NCBI RefSeq assembly: GCF_030846195.1
Contig: NZ_JAVCWH010000002.1
Coordinates: forward strand, 1 to 64,000
Origin: Paracoccus yibinensis
Lineage (GTDB): Bacteria > Pseudomonadota > Alphaproteobacteria > Rhodobacterales > Rhodobacteraceae
Length of the DNA: 64,000 bases
Direction of reading: 5' to 3'
In this document: one piece after another, positions 9,570 through 19,333 of the stretch
Position numbering within the stretch: the stretch's first letter is position 1
Layout: the number at the start of each line of letters is the position of its first letter
Notes under the pieces: generated by a model
Seen by the model: the letters and a program-made list of their open reading frames with translations, nothing else
Databases searched by the model: none
What the model was told of the DNA's origin: nothing
Made by a program: the position numbers and the translations under genes

Positions 9570-10052
9570 ATGACGGAAGATTCGGAGGAGCGATTGCGCG
9601 GGATTTCCAGAACACATCTGGTATTTGTGATGGCAGTATCGCTCTCCCTTGCGCTCCTGTTCATCTGGCAATTCGGCAAGAATCACGCGACAAGCGCTGA
9701 CTCTACCAGGACGATCGAGGCCGGGCGCGGACTCTATGCCGATCACTGTGCATCGTGCCACGGGGCATCGCTGGAAGGACAGCCGGACTGGCAATCCCCG
9801 CTGCCCTCCGGCCGCCTGCCCGCACCACCACACGATGCCAGCGGCCACACCTGGCATCACTCCGACGAACTTCTGTTCCGCATCGTGAAGGAAGGCACCG
9901 CCGCTGTCGTCGGGGGCGGCTATGAAAGCGACATGCCCGGGTTTGCCGTTGTGCTGAGCGATGCGGAAATCCGGGCGGTTCTTGCCTTCATCAGGAGCAC
10001 CTGGCCCGAACGTGAGCGTCGATATCAGAGCGAAGTTTCACGCCGGGACTGA
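9570..10052 (+). CDS. Membrane-anchored class I cytochrome c
   Basis: A 160-residue protein with one membrane helix (about 17-34) and a periplasmic cytochrome c domain. The haem attachment motif is CASCH (60-64), and the sixth ligand is probably Met122 in DMPGF. The rest (HTWHHSDELLFRIVKEG, SDAEIRAVLAFIRSTWP) matches small cytochromes c common beside copper resistance genes. It is divergently transcribed from the exported Cys-rich protein across 93 bases. It may accept electrons from, or donate them to, the multicopper oxidase branch; that is a guess from position. The start has only a weak ribosome binding site. Confidence 0.85.
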   Translation: MTEDSEERLRGISRTHLVFVMAVSLSLALLFIWQFGKNHATSADSTRTIEAGRGLYADHCASCHGASLEGQPDWQSPLPSGRLPAPPHDASGHTWHHSDELLFRIVKEGTAAVVGGGYESDMPGFAVVLSDAEIRAVLAFIRSTWPERERRYQSEVSRRD

Positions 10053-10184
10053 AGGTCCGGGAGCAACGGCCCGGCAATATGGTCAGCGGGCTGACGCACT
10101 GATGGTTCCAAATGGAGTCACTCTGGCGGATGCCCTCGGCGTCAAAGCCGTCAGGCTTTCTGCGGCTCGCTCTCGAACCACGGA

Positions 10185-11252
10185 TCACGCCGCATCGCGT
10201 GTGTAGGAGGTAACGATGCCGCCGAGCTGGCGCCGGCAGCAGATCGGGCCGTCGCGGGCGGGGCGAAAATCCACCTGAAGCACGTTGTTCCCGATGTCCC
10301 GGCCGCGGTGCGGACGCTCGACATTGTAATGGCGCACCCATGTGCGCAGGATATAGTCGAGCTGCGACCGGCTGAAGCAGACGAAGAAATCGAGGCATTC
10401 GCGCTTGATGGTGCCGATGAAGGATTCCGCAAAGGCATTGGCGTTCGGCGCCCGGTGCGGGATCTGGATGACGCGGGCGGCTTCCGACGCCCAGACGGTA
10501 TCGAAGCTGGCGCTGAACTTGGTGTCGGCGTCGCGGATCAGGAAGCGTGGTGTGATCCCCTCTTCCGCGCACCACATCAGCGTGTTGCGGGCCTGCTGGG
10601 TCACCCATGCCGAGTCGGGGGCGTAGGTCGGGGCGCTGCAAAACACGCGGCGGCTGCCAAGGTGGATGAAAATCAGCGCATAAGCCGTCAGCGGCCCACG
10701 GGCGGTCAACACGGCCTTGGTGAAGAAGTCGCAGGCGACCATGCTTTCCATATGCGCCCTGACGAAGGTGCTCCACGGCAGGGCCGGCTTCTTCTTTCGC
10801 TTCTCGGGGCTAGGGTGGATGCCCGCCTCATCGAGGATGCGCTTGACCGAGTTGGCGCCTGCATAGAGCCCAAGCTTTTTCAGCTCGCCGGCGATCCGCT
10901 TGTAGCCCCAGAGGAGATTTTCCGAGCCGATGCGAATGACGACGTCGCGCAGCTCCTGCGTCAGGCGCGGCCTGCCCACGGCCTTGAAAGCGCGCCCATC
11001 ACGCATCTGGGCAAGCCAGCGCTTGTAGGTCGCGGGCCTGGCCACCTCCATGAGCCCGTCGATATCGTGTCCGCACTCCGCCCCGATGCGCAGCAGCTCG
11101 GATTTCTCGGCGGGCGACAGGATGATCCTTTGCGCCGGGATGCGGGCCCGGAGAATATGGATCTGGGCCTTGAGCAGCCGCATCTGCGCGTTGTGCCGCG
11201 GCATGAAGAACCGGGCCAGGAAGACCAGAAGGAGGGAAAACGTCGAATTCAT
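10185..11252 (-). mobile_element. DDE (rve-type) transposase
   Basis: A 355-residue transposase reading from ATG 11252 (a frame from 11270 adds six residues). It has an N-terminal helix-turn-helix region (about 40-145), then a retroviral-integrase core. The catalytic triad is visible as D in ACDFFTK, D in RDADTKF and E in AFAESFIGTIK; the second Asp and the Glu are exactly 35 residues apart. It ends in the usual W-x-x-x-YN-x-x-RPH region. This places it near the IS3/IS481 transposases. The frame is intact, so the element may still be active. I could not find convincing terminal inverted repeats or a target duplication in the flanks, so only the gene is delimited. The 365 bases between it and the aldehyde dehydrogenase (11253-11617) hold no gene I can support. 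Confidence 0.8.
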
Positions 11253-11617
11253 CTTGCCGGGCTCCACCACGGCGCTTAAAGAATTGCCGTCATGTCAATG
11301 CGATGAGACGTGCCTACATTTTGGCACCCCTCTCAGGAAGGCCAAAAACGCGCGGGACGGCTGATGGCCGTCGTGAATCCACGGCGCGCCGCAGCGGGCA
11401 GGTCAGTCGATCTCTCCATGAAGCCATAATAGCCCCGATCATCCGTTTCGCTGCCAGTCGCGCCTGAACCAGATGACCATTCAAACCATCACCAGCGTCA
11501 TATAAAACAATGGCTTATATGGCAGAGAAGGTTCGACGTCAGACCCATCCCCTCCGGTAGTTCTGGACCTGGCAAAGGCCCAGACCTGAGAGTAGCGAGT
11601 CAACTTCCAAGCACGAG

Positions 11618-13063
11618 CTAAGCAGACTGATAAGCCGTTTTCATCACCGTGTAGAACTCAGCCGCATAACGCCCTTGTTCGCGTGGGCCAAAGGAAGACG
11701 CCTTGCGCCCGCCAAAAGGCACGTGGTAGTCGACACCTGCCGTCGGCAGGTTCACCATCACCATACCAGCCTCGACCCGGCGCCGGAACTCTGTGCCGTG
11801 CCGCAGGCTGGTGGTGCAGATCCCGGCTGATAGACCAAATGCAGTGTCGTTAGCCACGGTCAGGGCTTCGTCGAAATCCTCGACCCGAATGACCGAAGCG
11901 CAGGGTCCAAAGATTTCCTCTCGGCTGATCCTAGCGCTATTGGTGGTTCCTAGGAACAAAGCGGGGGCCTGATAGAAACCAGGCTTGTCCCGTTCAAGCC
12001 GCTGTCCGCCAATCACTTCGGCAGCCTCGCTGCGGGCCAATTCGATATAGAAAAGGTTCGATTCAAGCTGATGTTGATCGACCACCGGCCCGATCTGGCT
12101 GTCGGCTTGCAAGGCATCGCCAACCCGCAAAGCCTGCATTTCGCGGCCAAGCACATCAACAAAGGCATCGTGGATGCCCTTCTGGACAATCAGGCGCGAG
12201 GACGCGGTGCATCTTTGCCCAGTCGAGAAAAACGCGCCGTTCAGGCAGGCCTGAACCGCCGTTTGAAGATCCGCGTCATCCATCACAACCATCGGATTCT
12301 TGCCGCCCATCTCGAGCTGGACCTTCCGGCGCAGTTTCCCGCAGGTCGCGGCGATGCGTTCGCCGGTGGCGGCCGAGCCAGTGAAGGACACCGCATCTAT
12401 CCCAAGGTGCGATACGAGCGCATCGCCCACCACCTTTCCTGGACCCATCACGAGGTTGAAGACGCCGGCCGGGCAGCCATGCTTGTGCAGAAGCTGCGCG
12501 ATCACATGTGCGCAGCCGGGTGTCAGTTCTGCGGGTTTCAGGACCACACAGTTGCCGTAAGCAAGTGCAGGGGCGATCTTCCAGGCCGGGATTGCGATGG
12601 GAAAGTTCCAGGGTGTGATCAGCGCAACAACGCCCACCGGCTCTCTAGTCACGGTAACGTCGATACCGGGTCGGACCGACTGCTGGGAATCGCCGGTCAG
12701 GCGCAGCGCCTCTCCGGCGAAGAACTTGAAAACTTGACCTGCCCGAACCGTTTCGCCAATAGCCTCGGGCAGGGTCTTTCCCTCCTCGCGCGCCAGTAGC
12801 CGCCCGATCTCGTCCTTGCGGGCGAGTAGTTCGGTGCCCACAGCGTCCAGCAGGTCGTGGCGGACCTGCGGACCTGCTGCGGACCAAGCCGGAAAGGCGG
12901 ACCGGGCGGCCTCGACAGCTTCGTCTACGGCGGTCAGACCGGCGGAGGCATAGTGGCCCACGATGTCACGGGTATCGGAGGGGTTAACGTTGGGGCGCAC
13001 GTCCTCGCCCGGAAGCCACTCGCCGCCGATCAAGTTGCCATGGATGTCGTTCATGTCTTTCAT
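11618..13063 (-). CDS. NAD(P)-dependent aldehyde dehydrogenase
   Basis: A 481-residue soluble aldehyde dehydrogenase. Motifs: PWNFP (151-155), the coenzyme loop FTGS (227-230), general base E251 in LEMGGKNP and nucleophile C285 in GQRCTASSR. It is closest in style to 2-oxoglutarate semialdehyde or succinate semialdehyde dehydrogenases. It is the last gene of the LysR-linked operon, 18 bases after a DapA-family lyase, a pairing typical of pathways in which the lyase yields an aldehyde acid that is then oxidised. It differs strongly from the second such enzyme at 39670-41184, so the two are not recent duplicates. Substrate not determinable. Confidence 0.85.
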   Translation of the reverse strand: MKDMNDIHGNLIGGEWLPGEDVRPNVNPSDTRDIVGHYASAGLTAVDEAVEAARSAFPAWSAAGPQVRHDLLDAVGTELLARKDEIGRLLAREEGKTLPEAIGETVRAGQVFKFFAGEALRLTGDSQQSVRPGIDVTVTREPVGVVALITPWNFPIAIPAWKIAPALAYGNCVVLKPAELTPGCAHVIAQLLHKHGCPAGVFNLVMGPGKVVGDALVSHLGIDAVSFTGSAATGERIAATCGKLRRKVQLEMGGKNPMVVMDDADLQTAVQACLNGAFFSTGQRCTASSRLIVQKGIHDAFVDVLGREMQALRVGDALQADSQIGPVVDQHQLESNLFYIELARSEAAEVIGGQRLERDKPGFYQAPALFLGTTNSARISREEIFGPCASVIRVEDFDEALTVANDTAFGLSAGICTTSLRHGTEFRRRVEAGMVMVNLPTAGVDYHVPFGGRKASSFGPREQGRYAAEFYTVMKTAYQSA

Positions 13064-13081
13064 GGTGTTCTCCTGCCGCGT

Positions 13082-13945
13082 TCAGGCGGCGATGCGGTAG
13101 CGGACCAGCCGGTCCAGCAAGGCGGTGGCCGAGGGGTCCAGCTGGGTGAAGGGCGGCAGCACGTTCTGCCAGTCGGGATTGGCGGTGCGGCGGGCCACCA
13201 GATACTTGACCGCCGGGATCAGCGGGCAGCCCGAAATGGCTGCGCGCAGGTCGGCGATCTGCGGGGCCAGGGCGGTCTCGCCCTTCCAGACGCGGGCGCA
13301 AAGGGGGGCGGTATGGTTCACCGTGGCCGAGATGCAGCCGGCGAAGCCGTCCTGGCGTCCTTCGGCCAGGGTGGTTTCGGAACTGGGAAAGACCTGAAGG
13401 CCGGGAAGCCGCGACACCAGGCTGCGGCAATAGGCCAGATCGCCCGAACTGTCCTTGATCCCGTCAAAGCGGCGCGGTGCGGCCTTGTGCAGGGCCACGA
13501 TCACCGCCTGGGGGATGACGAAGCCGGTCATCTGCGGGAAGTTGTAGAACCAGACCCGGATCGGCCGGTCGCCAAGCGCCGCGTCAAGGGCCAGATACCA
13601 GGCGATCAGCCCTTCTTCCGTGGGATTGTAGTAATAGGGCGGCAGCACCAGGGCCACCGGATAGCCCAGGTCGTCGGCATAGCAGGTCAGGTCGATCGTT
13701 TCCCGGATCGAGGGCGTGCCGGTGCCCACCATCAGGCGGCTGCGGTCCAGGCCTTGGGCGGCATGGCTCATGACGACCCGGCGCGTGGCGCTGTCCAGCG
13801 AATTCGCCTCTCCGGTCGAGCCCAGGATGTTCAGCCCATCGCACCCGTTCAATAGGCCCCATCGGGCGTGCTCCAGGAAGGCCCCGGCGATGAAGCCGCC
13901 CTGCGCGTCGAACGGCGTCGGCACCGCGGCAATGATTCCCTTCAT
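13082..13945 (-). CDS. DapA-family lyase/dehydratase
   Basis: A 287-residue class I aldolase-fold protein. Key residues: the GSTGE loop (42-46), Y134 in FYNFP and Schiff-base lysine K164 in GIKDSSGD. Members of this superfamily act as dihydrodipicolinate synthase, 2-keto-3-deoxy sugar acid aldolase or dehydratase, or 4-hydroxy-2-oxoglutarate aldolase. The operon has no lysine biosynthesis genes, so a catabolic aldol cleavage or dehydration-decarboxylation is more likely. It starts 11 bases after the ferredoxin and precedes the aldehyde dehydrogenase that should use its product. Confidence 0.85.
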   Translation of the reverse strand: MKGIIAAVPTPFDAQGGFIAGAFLEHARWGLLNGCDGLNILGSTGEANSLDSATRRVVMSHAAQGLDRSRLMVGTGTPSIRETIDLTCYADDLGYPVALVLPPYYYNPTEEGLIAWYLALDAALGDRPIRVWFYNFPQMTGFVIPQAVIVALHKAAPRRFDGIKDSSGDLAYCRSLVSRLPGLQVFPSSETTLAEGRQDGFAGCISATVNHTAPLCARVWKGETALAPQIADLRAAISGCPLIPAVKYLVARRTANPDWQNVLPPFTQLDPSATALLDRLVRYRIAA

Positions 13946-13956
13946 CTCATTCTCCT

Positions 13957-14298
13957 TCAGATTGCCTGCTCAAGCAGACGGGGACGGACCGGCAGGTCGG
14001 GATGATCCCGCCGGGGTGTCATGGCGCGGGACCAGCCGCCGGGCTCGTCCATCTCTCCGGCGTCGTTCAGGAAGACCTCGCGGTTGATGCGCGCGAAGAT
14101 GGCGTTGCCGGCGTCCAGTTCGTCCTCGTAGCGGATCGCATCGACCGGGCAGATGCTTTCGCACATGCCGCATTCGATGCACTCCGTGGGGTGGATGTAG
14201 AACATCCGCTCGCCCTCGTAGATGCAGTCGACGGGGCAGGACGTGGTGCAGATGCCGTCCTTGACGTCGATGCATTGGCCTTGGATGACAAGCGCCAT
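13957..14298 (-). CDS. fdxA: Seven-iron ferredoxin (FdxA type)
   Basis: A 113-residue electron carrier with eight cysteines at 9, 17, 21, 25 and 40, 43, 46, 50. The spacing equals that of Azotobacter ferredoxin I shifted by one, predicting a [3Fe-4S] cluster on 9, 17, 50 and a [4Fe-4S] cluster on 21, 40, 43, 46. It lies five bases after the enoyl-CoA hydratase. Such ferredoxins are usually housekeeping; here it is locked inside a catabolic operon, which suggests it serves a redox step of this pathway, perhaps the FAD oxidoreductase encoded upstream. Confidence 0.9.
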   Translation of the reverse strand: MALVIQGQCIDVKDGICTTSCPVDCIYEGERMFYIHPTECIECGMCESICPVDAIRYEDELDAGNAIFARINREVFLNDAGEMDEPGGWSRAMTPRRDHPDLPVRPRLLEQAI

Positions 14299-14303
14299 CG
14301 CCG

Positions 14304-15080
14304 CTACCTTCCCCGCCAGACGGGCGCGCGCTTTTCGCGGAAGGCGGTGACCCCTTCGACCGAATCCTCGGATGTCAGGGCCGCGATCAGGGCGGGGCGG
14401 CGCAGGTCGCGGGCTTCCTGCGGGTTCAGATGGGCGGTGGACCGGATGGTGTCCTTGATCGCGGCCACCGACAGCGGCGCGCAGGACAGGATGTCGGCCA
14501 CCCAGGCATCGACCTCGGCGTCCAGGCGGTCGGGGGACACGACCGCGTTGACCAGCCCGAAGCGCGCGGCGTCCTCGGCCGACAGCATGCGGCCTGTCAT
14601 CATCAGCCCGGCCGCGATGTTGCGCGGGATCAGGCGCTGCAAGACGACCATGCCGCCGTCCAGCGGCAGGCGCCCCACCCGCGCCTCGGGCAGGCCGAAG
14701 CGGGCATTGGTCGAGGCGATGACGATGTCCGCGCCCAGCACCATCTCGAACCCGCCGCCAAGGGCCAGGCCGTTGACGCGGGCGATGACCGGCACCGTCA
14801 GGCTTTGCCGCAGGGCGATGCCCCCGAAGCCGTCGGGATTGGCCGCGCCCCAGTATTCCAGCCCGCTGAGCCCGTTCGCGGCCTTCATGTCCGCGCCCGC
14901 GCTGAACGCGCGGTCGCCTGCCCCGGTCAGGATCACGCAGCGGATGTTGTCGCGGGCCTCGATGTCGGACCAGACGCGGTTCAGTTCGGCATCGGTCGCG
15001 GCATCGACGGCGTTCATCCGCTCGGGACGGTCGATGGTGACGCGCGCGACATGATCGGCAATGTCGAAGCGGACGCTCAT
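14304..15080 (-). CDS. Enoyl-CoA hydratase/isomerase family protein
   Basis: A 258-residue crotonase-fold enzyme. The oxyanion-hole segment SAGAD is at 60-64, and both catalytic glutamates of true hydratases are kept: E112 in GGGFE and E132 in GLPE, 20 residues apart as in rat hydratase. So hydration of an enoyl-CoA is likely, rather than isomerisation alone. Its ATG overlaps the stop of the CoA-transferase (ATGA), showing coupling with the enzyme that would supply the CoA ester. Confidence 0.88.
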   Translation of the reverse strand: MSVRFDIADHVARVTIDRPERMNAVDAATDAELNRVWSDIEARDNIRCVILTGAGDRAFSAGADMKAANGLSGLEYWGAANPDGFGGIALRQSLTVPVIARVNGLALGGGFEMVLGADIVIASTNARFGLPEARVGRLPLDGGMVVLQRLIPRNIAAGLMMTGRMLSAEDAARFGLVNAVVSPDRLDAEVDAWVADILSCAPLSVAAIKDTIRSTAHLNPQEARDLRRPALIAALTSEDSVEGVTAFREKRAPVWRGR

Positions 15081-16246
15081 ACCGCCTCCTTCCGGGCCAC
15101 TGCCGACAGGCCGAATTCGCGGATCACCTCGTCGGTATGCTCTCCCAGGCGCGGCGGCGCGTGGCGGATGACCAAGGGGGCCTCGCTCAGATGGACGGGT
15201 GAACCGACCAAGGTAATCTTGCCCAGGACCGGGTGATCCAGGTCCACCAGCATCCCGTTCGCTGCCGTCTGTGCGTCGTCCAGGGCCTCGCCCAGCGACC
15301 GGACCGGGGCGCAGAGCAGATCCTGCTCCTCCAGCCGTTCGATCCAGTGGGCCGTCGTGTTGGTGGCAAAGGCGTCGCGGAAGCGGCTTTGCAGATAGGG
15401 CTTGTTCGCGCGCTGCGCAGCCAGGTTCGGATAGGCGGGCGACAGATCCTCGATCTGCAAGGCAGCGCAGATGTCGCGCAGCGGATGGGGCTTGAAGGCG
15501 CCCACCACCACCACCGCGCCGTCGGTCGTGTCGAAGACGCCGGTCAGCGGCATCGCGGCCCAGTTCAGCACCTCGCGGTGCTTGGACCATTGCGCGGCTT
15601 CCTGCATCTGCATGGCGATCATCGAGTCATAGAGCGAGACGCCGACCTTTTGCCCGCGCCCGGACTTGGCCCGCGCCAGCAGCGCCGCAAGGATCCCCTG
15701 CACCAGATGCATCCCGGCGGTGTAGTCGCACAGCGTCGTGGGATAGATCGACTTCGGCACCGCCGGATCCTGGGTCTTTTCCATCACCCCGGTCATCGCC
15801 TGCGCCAGCACGTCCTGGCCGCCCTTGTGGGCATAGGGACCGACCTCGCCAAAGCCCGTGCCCGAGGCGCAGATGATGGCCGGGTTGATCCGGGACAGCG
15901 TGTCGTAATCAAAGCCCAGCCGCTTCATCACGCCGGCGCGGAAGTTGTCCACTACCACATCGGACTGCGCGACCAGGTCATAGATCATCTGCCGGCCGGC
16001 CTCGGACTTGGTGTTGATCTCGACCGACCGCTTGTTGCGGTTCAGCGAGGCGAAGACGGCGTTGTTCATCGCCTCCTCGCTCGGCTCACCAAAGAAGTTG
16101 CGCGACAGGTCGCCTTCGCCCGGGCGTTCGATCTTGATCACGTCGGCACCGAAGTCGGCCAGCATCTGCGTGGCGCATGGCCCCATCATCACCTGCGTAA
16201 AATCGAGGACGCGAATCCCGTCCAGCGGAAGGTGCTGTTTGGTCAT
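15077..16246 (-). CDS. Type III (CaiB/BaiF) CoA-transferase
   Basis: A 389-residue family III CoA-transferase, which moves CoA from a donor ester to a carboxylate without ATP. The N-terminal GIRVLDFTQVMMGP segment is the CoA-binding start, and the catalytic Asp is D174 in YPTTLCDYTAGMH. ATG at 16246 is preceded by GAAAGGAAA. It lies 14 bases downstream of the FAD oxidoreductase and overlaps the hydratase. Context: activation of an imported carboxylic acid. Substrates cannot be told from sequence. Confidence 0.88.
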   Translation of the reverse strand: MTKQHLPLDGIRVLDFTQVMMGPCATQMLADFGADVIKIERPGEGDLSRNFFGEPSEEAMNNAVFASLNRNKRSVEINTKSEAGRQMIYDLVAQSDVVVDNFRAGVMKRLGFDYDTLSRINPAIICASGTGFGEVGPYAHKGGQDVLAQAMTGVMEKTQDPAVPKSIYPTTLCDYTAGMHLVQGILAALLARAKSGRGQKVGVSLYDSMIAMQMQEAAQWSKHREVLNWAAMPLTGVFDTTDGAVVVVGAFKPHPLRDICAALQIEDLSPAYPNLAAQRANKPYLQSRFRDAFATNTTAHWIERLEEQDLLCAPVRSLGEALDDAQTAANGMLVDLDHPVLGKITLVGSPVHLSEAPLVIRHAPPRLGEHTDEVIREFGLSAVARKEAV

Positions 16247-16260
16247 GGTGTTTCCTTTCT

Positions 16261-17625
16261 TCAGGCGGCGGCGGTGGTTTCGATCAGGGCATTGGCCGAG
16301 GGCACGTCGCCCGGATCGGCACCCTGCGCCCGCATCTGCTTCTGGATGGCCCGGACATCGACGTCGCGCAGCGCGCAGCCGGCCTGAAGCGCCTTGGCCA
16401 CGGCGACGCCGGCGGCCTCGCCCTGGGCCATGCAGGGCGGGATCTCCCGCGACTGCTTCTGCGCCTCGCTTTCGACGGAATAATGCCTGCCCGCAACAAT
16501 CAGGTTGTCGATGCCGCGCGGCAGCAGCGCCCGGTAGGGGGTATAATAATCCCGGCCCCGGCAGACTGAATCCGCGAAATGGCGGCGCTTCTTCACGTCT
16601 TCCTTGGTGACGATGTATTCGCCCTGAAGCAGCCGGGTCTGGCGGATGCCCATCTGTTCGGCCGCGCCCAGCATCTTGGCGTTCTCGAAGCCCGGCAGGT
16701 TCGCGCGGGCAAAGTCCAGCAGCGCCATCATCCGGCGGCGGCCTTCGTATTCGGCCTCGACCATGTGTTCGGGCGACAAGCCGTCGTATCCCGGCATGTG
16801 CGGGCAGTTGCACCACACTACGCCCGGCAGCGGCGTCTTCAGCCACCACATGCCCCAAGCGCCGCCGATCACCCGCCGCGCCTGGCGGTCAAGCGCCTTG
16901 AACGCCTCGGGGTTGTCGTATTCGAAGGCCTCGGCCTTGGCGGTATCCACGTCCATCAGCCGGAACACGGTCGTGACGATGAACTGCCCGGTCGCGAAGG
17001 ACGCGCCGGCCGAGGCCGCTACGTCCAGGTCGCCCGAGGCATCGACGACCATCTTCGCCCGGATCGCCTGGCGGCCCAGCTTGGTCTGCACGATCACGCC
17101 AGTGACGCGGTTGTCTTCCACGATGGCTTCCGAGAACCAGCTGTGGGTGCGCAGCTCGATCCGGGCCTCGCCGACCAGATCCAGGCTGACGCGCTTCCAG
17201 GCGTCGGGATCGAAGGCGACCGCGTGGATGATCGGCTGCGGCATCCCCTGCTTGTGAAAGTCGATGCAGCCCCAGCGGGCCCATTTCCGCCACATCTCCC
17301 AGTTGGTCAGGCAATCCTGGGGCGGGGGAAAGACCGCGCCGTCCTGGCGCTGCATCCGGTCCACGAATTCGCTGACGATGCCGGTGGTGACGATCTCGGT
17401 CCCGTCATTCACCATGTCGTCCAGCACCAGAACCATCCCCCCCGAGGCCATGCCGCCCAGATGGTGATAGCGTTCCACCAGTGTCACCCTAGCGCCGTTG
17501 CGGGCGGCGGACACGGCGGCGGACAGTCCCGCCGGTCCCGCGCCGATGACCACGACGTCGGTGTCGGTGACGACCGGCACCTGTTCGGCCTTGGTGGTCA
17601 GAAATTCCCTGATGCGGTCGGTCAT
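16261..17625 (-). CDS. FAD-dependent oxidoreductase (FAD_oxidored type)
   Basis: A 454-residue flavoprotein. The N-terminal Rossmann motif VVVIGAGPAGLSAAVSAARNG starts near residue 23, followed by GGMASGGM, a pattern of the FAD_oxidored family related to thiazole-synthase-like and fumarate-reductase-like enzymes. A second nucleotide segment (ASGDLDVAASAG) is near 215 and the C-terminal FAD site (LIVAGRHYS) near 390. ATG 17625 has AGGAG about 9 bases upstream. It stands between the importer genes and the CoA-transferase, so it may oxidise or reduce the imported compound or its CoA ester. Its electron partner may be the ferredoxin in the same operon. Confidence 0.8.
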   Translation of the reverse strand: MTDRIREFLTTKAEQVPVVTDTDVVVIGAGPAGLSAAVSAARNGARVTLVERYHHLGGMASGGMVLVLDDMVNDGTEIVTTGIVSEFVDRMQRQDGAVFPPPQDCLTNWEMWRKWARWGCIDFHKQGMPQPIIHAVAFDPDAWKRVSLDLVGEARIELRTHSWFSEAIVEDNRVTGVIVQTKLGRQAIRAKMVVDASGDLDVAASAGASFATGQFIVTTVFRLMDVDTAKAEAFEYDNPEAFKALDRQARRVIGGAWGMWWLKTPLPGVVWCNCPHMPGYDGLSPEHMVEAEYEGRRRMMALLDFARANLPGFENAKMLGAAEQMGIRQTRLLQGEYIVTKEDVKKRRHFADSVCRGRDYYTPYRALLPRGIDNLIVAGRHYSVESEAQKQSREIPPCMAQGEAAGVAVAKALQAGCALRDVDVRAIQKQMRAQGADPGDVPSANALIETTAAA

Positions 17626-17705
17626 TTTGGACAAACTCCTCCTGTCACGCCGGGGCGGATCAGGCCCGCGGCGTCGAATTGTTGGTTGTTTCAAGCGGCT
17701 TCAGG

Positions 17706-18509
17706 TTACCAGCGGACGATCCGGCGTTCGGCCAGCGTGACCAGGGCGAACATCAGGACCGACAGCCCCGATGACATCAGCACGGTGGCGTAGAGCAGCG
17801 GCGAGTTGAAGTTGAAGGTCGCGTCGATGATGAGCGCCCCCAGCCCCAGATCCGCGCCCACCCATTCGCCCACGATCGCGCCGATCACCGATGTCGTGGC
17901 CGAGATTTTCAGCGCCGAGAACAGGAAGGGCAGCGACGAGGGCAGGCGCATCTTCCAGAACACCTCGGATTTCGAGGCCGACAGGATCCGCGCCAGTTCC
18001 AGTGTCTGCGGGCTGACCGATTGCAGGCCCCGCACCATGTTCACCAGCGTCGGGAAAAAGCAGATCAGCGCGGCGATCACCACCTTGGCGGTCATCCCCG
18101 GCCCGAAGATTAGAACCAGGATCGGCGCGATCGCCAGGATCGGGATCGTGTTGACGAATACGGCGATCGGGAAGAAGGCCCGTTCGACATTGCGCGAATG
18201 GACAAAGGCCACCGCGATGAGGATGGCGGCCAGGTTGCCCACCAGGAAGCCCGCCACGCTTTCGAAGAAGGTCGGCCAGAAGTTCTGCATCAGCAGCGGG
18301 AACTTCTCGACAAAGGTGACGGCGACGTCCGACGGTGCGGGGGCGATATAGGTGGGCACGCCGAAGGTCCTGACCCCCAGCTGCCACAGCCCGATCAGCG
18401 CCGCCGCCGTGCCGATCGGCACGATGGCCGAGACCAGCCGTTCCCTGCGTGCGGCGCTGCGGGCGGCCGCCTGGGGATCGGCGATGGGAAGGGTGTCTAT
18501 GGCGGCCAT
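17706..18509 (-). CDS. ABC transporter permease (SsuC/TauC type)
   Basis: A 267-residue inner-membrane permease with about six helices and the EAA-type loop (ELARILSASKSEVFWKMRLPSS) that contacts the ATPase. It belongs to the nitrate/sulfonate/taurine importer family. Its ATG shares a base with the stop of the upstream ATPase (TGATG), so the two are coupled. It completes an importer with the genes at 18509 and 19330. Confidence 0.9.
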   Translation of the reverse strand: MAAIDTLPIADPQAAARSAARRERLVSAIVPIGTAAALIGLWQLGVRTFGVPTYIAPAPSDVAVTFVEKFPLLMQNFWPTFFESVAGFLVGNLAAILIAVAFVHSRNVERAFFPIAVFVNTIPILAIAPILVLIFGPGMTAKVVIAALICFFPTLVNMVRGLQSVSPQTLELARILSASKSEVFWKMRLPSSLPFLFSALKISATTSVIGAIVGEWVGADLGLGALIIDATFNFNSPLLYATVLMSSGLSVLMFALVTLAERRIVRW

Positions 18510-19333
18510 CAGCAGGTCTCCAGAAGTTCGCGCAGGTGGCTGCAATAGCGGTTAAATTCCGGCGTATCGCGCATCTTCATCTCGCGCGGCTCGGGCAGGT
18601 CGATGTCGACGATCTCGCGCAGGCGGCCGGGATTGGCGCGCAGCATGATGACCTTCTGGCCCAGGAACACCGCCTCGGAGATCGAATGGGTGACGAACAG
18701 GATAGTCGTTCCGGTTTCGCGCCAGATGTCCAGCAGTTGCAGGTTCAGGCGGTCGCGGGTCATTTCGTCCAGGGCGCCGAAGGGCTCGTCCATCAGAAGA
18801 AGCTTCGGCTGGCACAGCAGCGCGCGCGCAATCGCCACCCGCTGGCGCATCCCGCCCGAAAGCTCGTGCGGCAGGGCGTTTTCGCGGCCTTTCAGGCCCA
18901 CCAGTTCCAGAAGCTCGCGCGGGCTGCGCGGCCCGGTGGGGATCACGGCCCCGCGCTTGCGGCCGATTTCCAGCGGCAGTTCGACGTTCTTCAGCGCCGA
19001 TCGCCAGGGCAGCAGGGCCGCGTCCTGGAAGACGAAGGCGAATTCCCGCGCCAGCCGGGCCTGCTCGGTCGTCTTGCCGAAGATCGAGACATCGCCGCCC
19101 GCCGCCGGGATCAGGTCGGACACCAGCCGCAGCAGCGTGGACTTGCCGCAGCCCGAAGGCCCGAGGATGGTGTAGAACGCGCCGGCCTCGATCCTCAGGT
19201 CAAGCCGGTCGATCGCGGTATAGGTGCCGAACCGGACCGACGCCGCCTTGAGGCTGGCCGCCGCAAGGGACGCGCGGGGTGTGTCAACCGGCTGGCCGAC
19301 AAGGGTTTCCAGGGGTTCCATCATGCCGATCAC
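18509..19333 (-). CDS. ABC transporter ATP-binding protein (SsuB/TauB type)
   Basis: A 274-residue ATPase. Walker A is GPSGCGKST (about 59-67), the signature [15 protein letters not shown] near 158, Walker B LLLMDEP near 178 and the H-loop THS near 211. It energises the importer with the permease and binding protein beside it. GTG 19333 overlaps the upstream stop (GTGA); an ATG nine bases on (19324) is an alternative. Family members import nitrate, sulfonates, taurine, thiamine precursors or aromatic acids. Confidence 0.9.
   Translation of the reverse strand: MIGMMEPLETLVGQPVDTPRASLAAASLKAASVRFGTYTAIDRLDLRIEAGAFYTILGPSGCGKSTLLRLVSDLIPAAGGDVSIFGKTTEQARLAREFAFVFQDAALLPWRSALKNVELPLEIGRKRGAVIPTGPRSPRELLELVGLKGRENALPHELSGGMRQRVAIARALLCQPKLLLMDEPFGALDEMTRDRLNLQLLDIWRETGTTILFVTHSISEAVFLGQKVIMLRANPGRLREIVDIDLPEPREMKMRDTPEFNRYCSHLRELLETC

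Noticed and set aside
10120..11340. Search for terminal inverted repeats around the DDE transposase
   Set aside because: Weakly similar ends were seen but nothing long or exact enough to define the element's borders.
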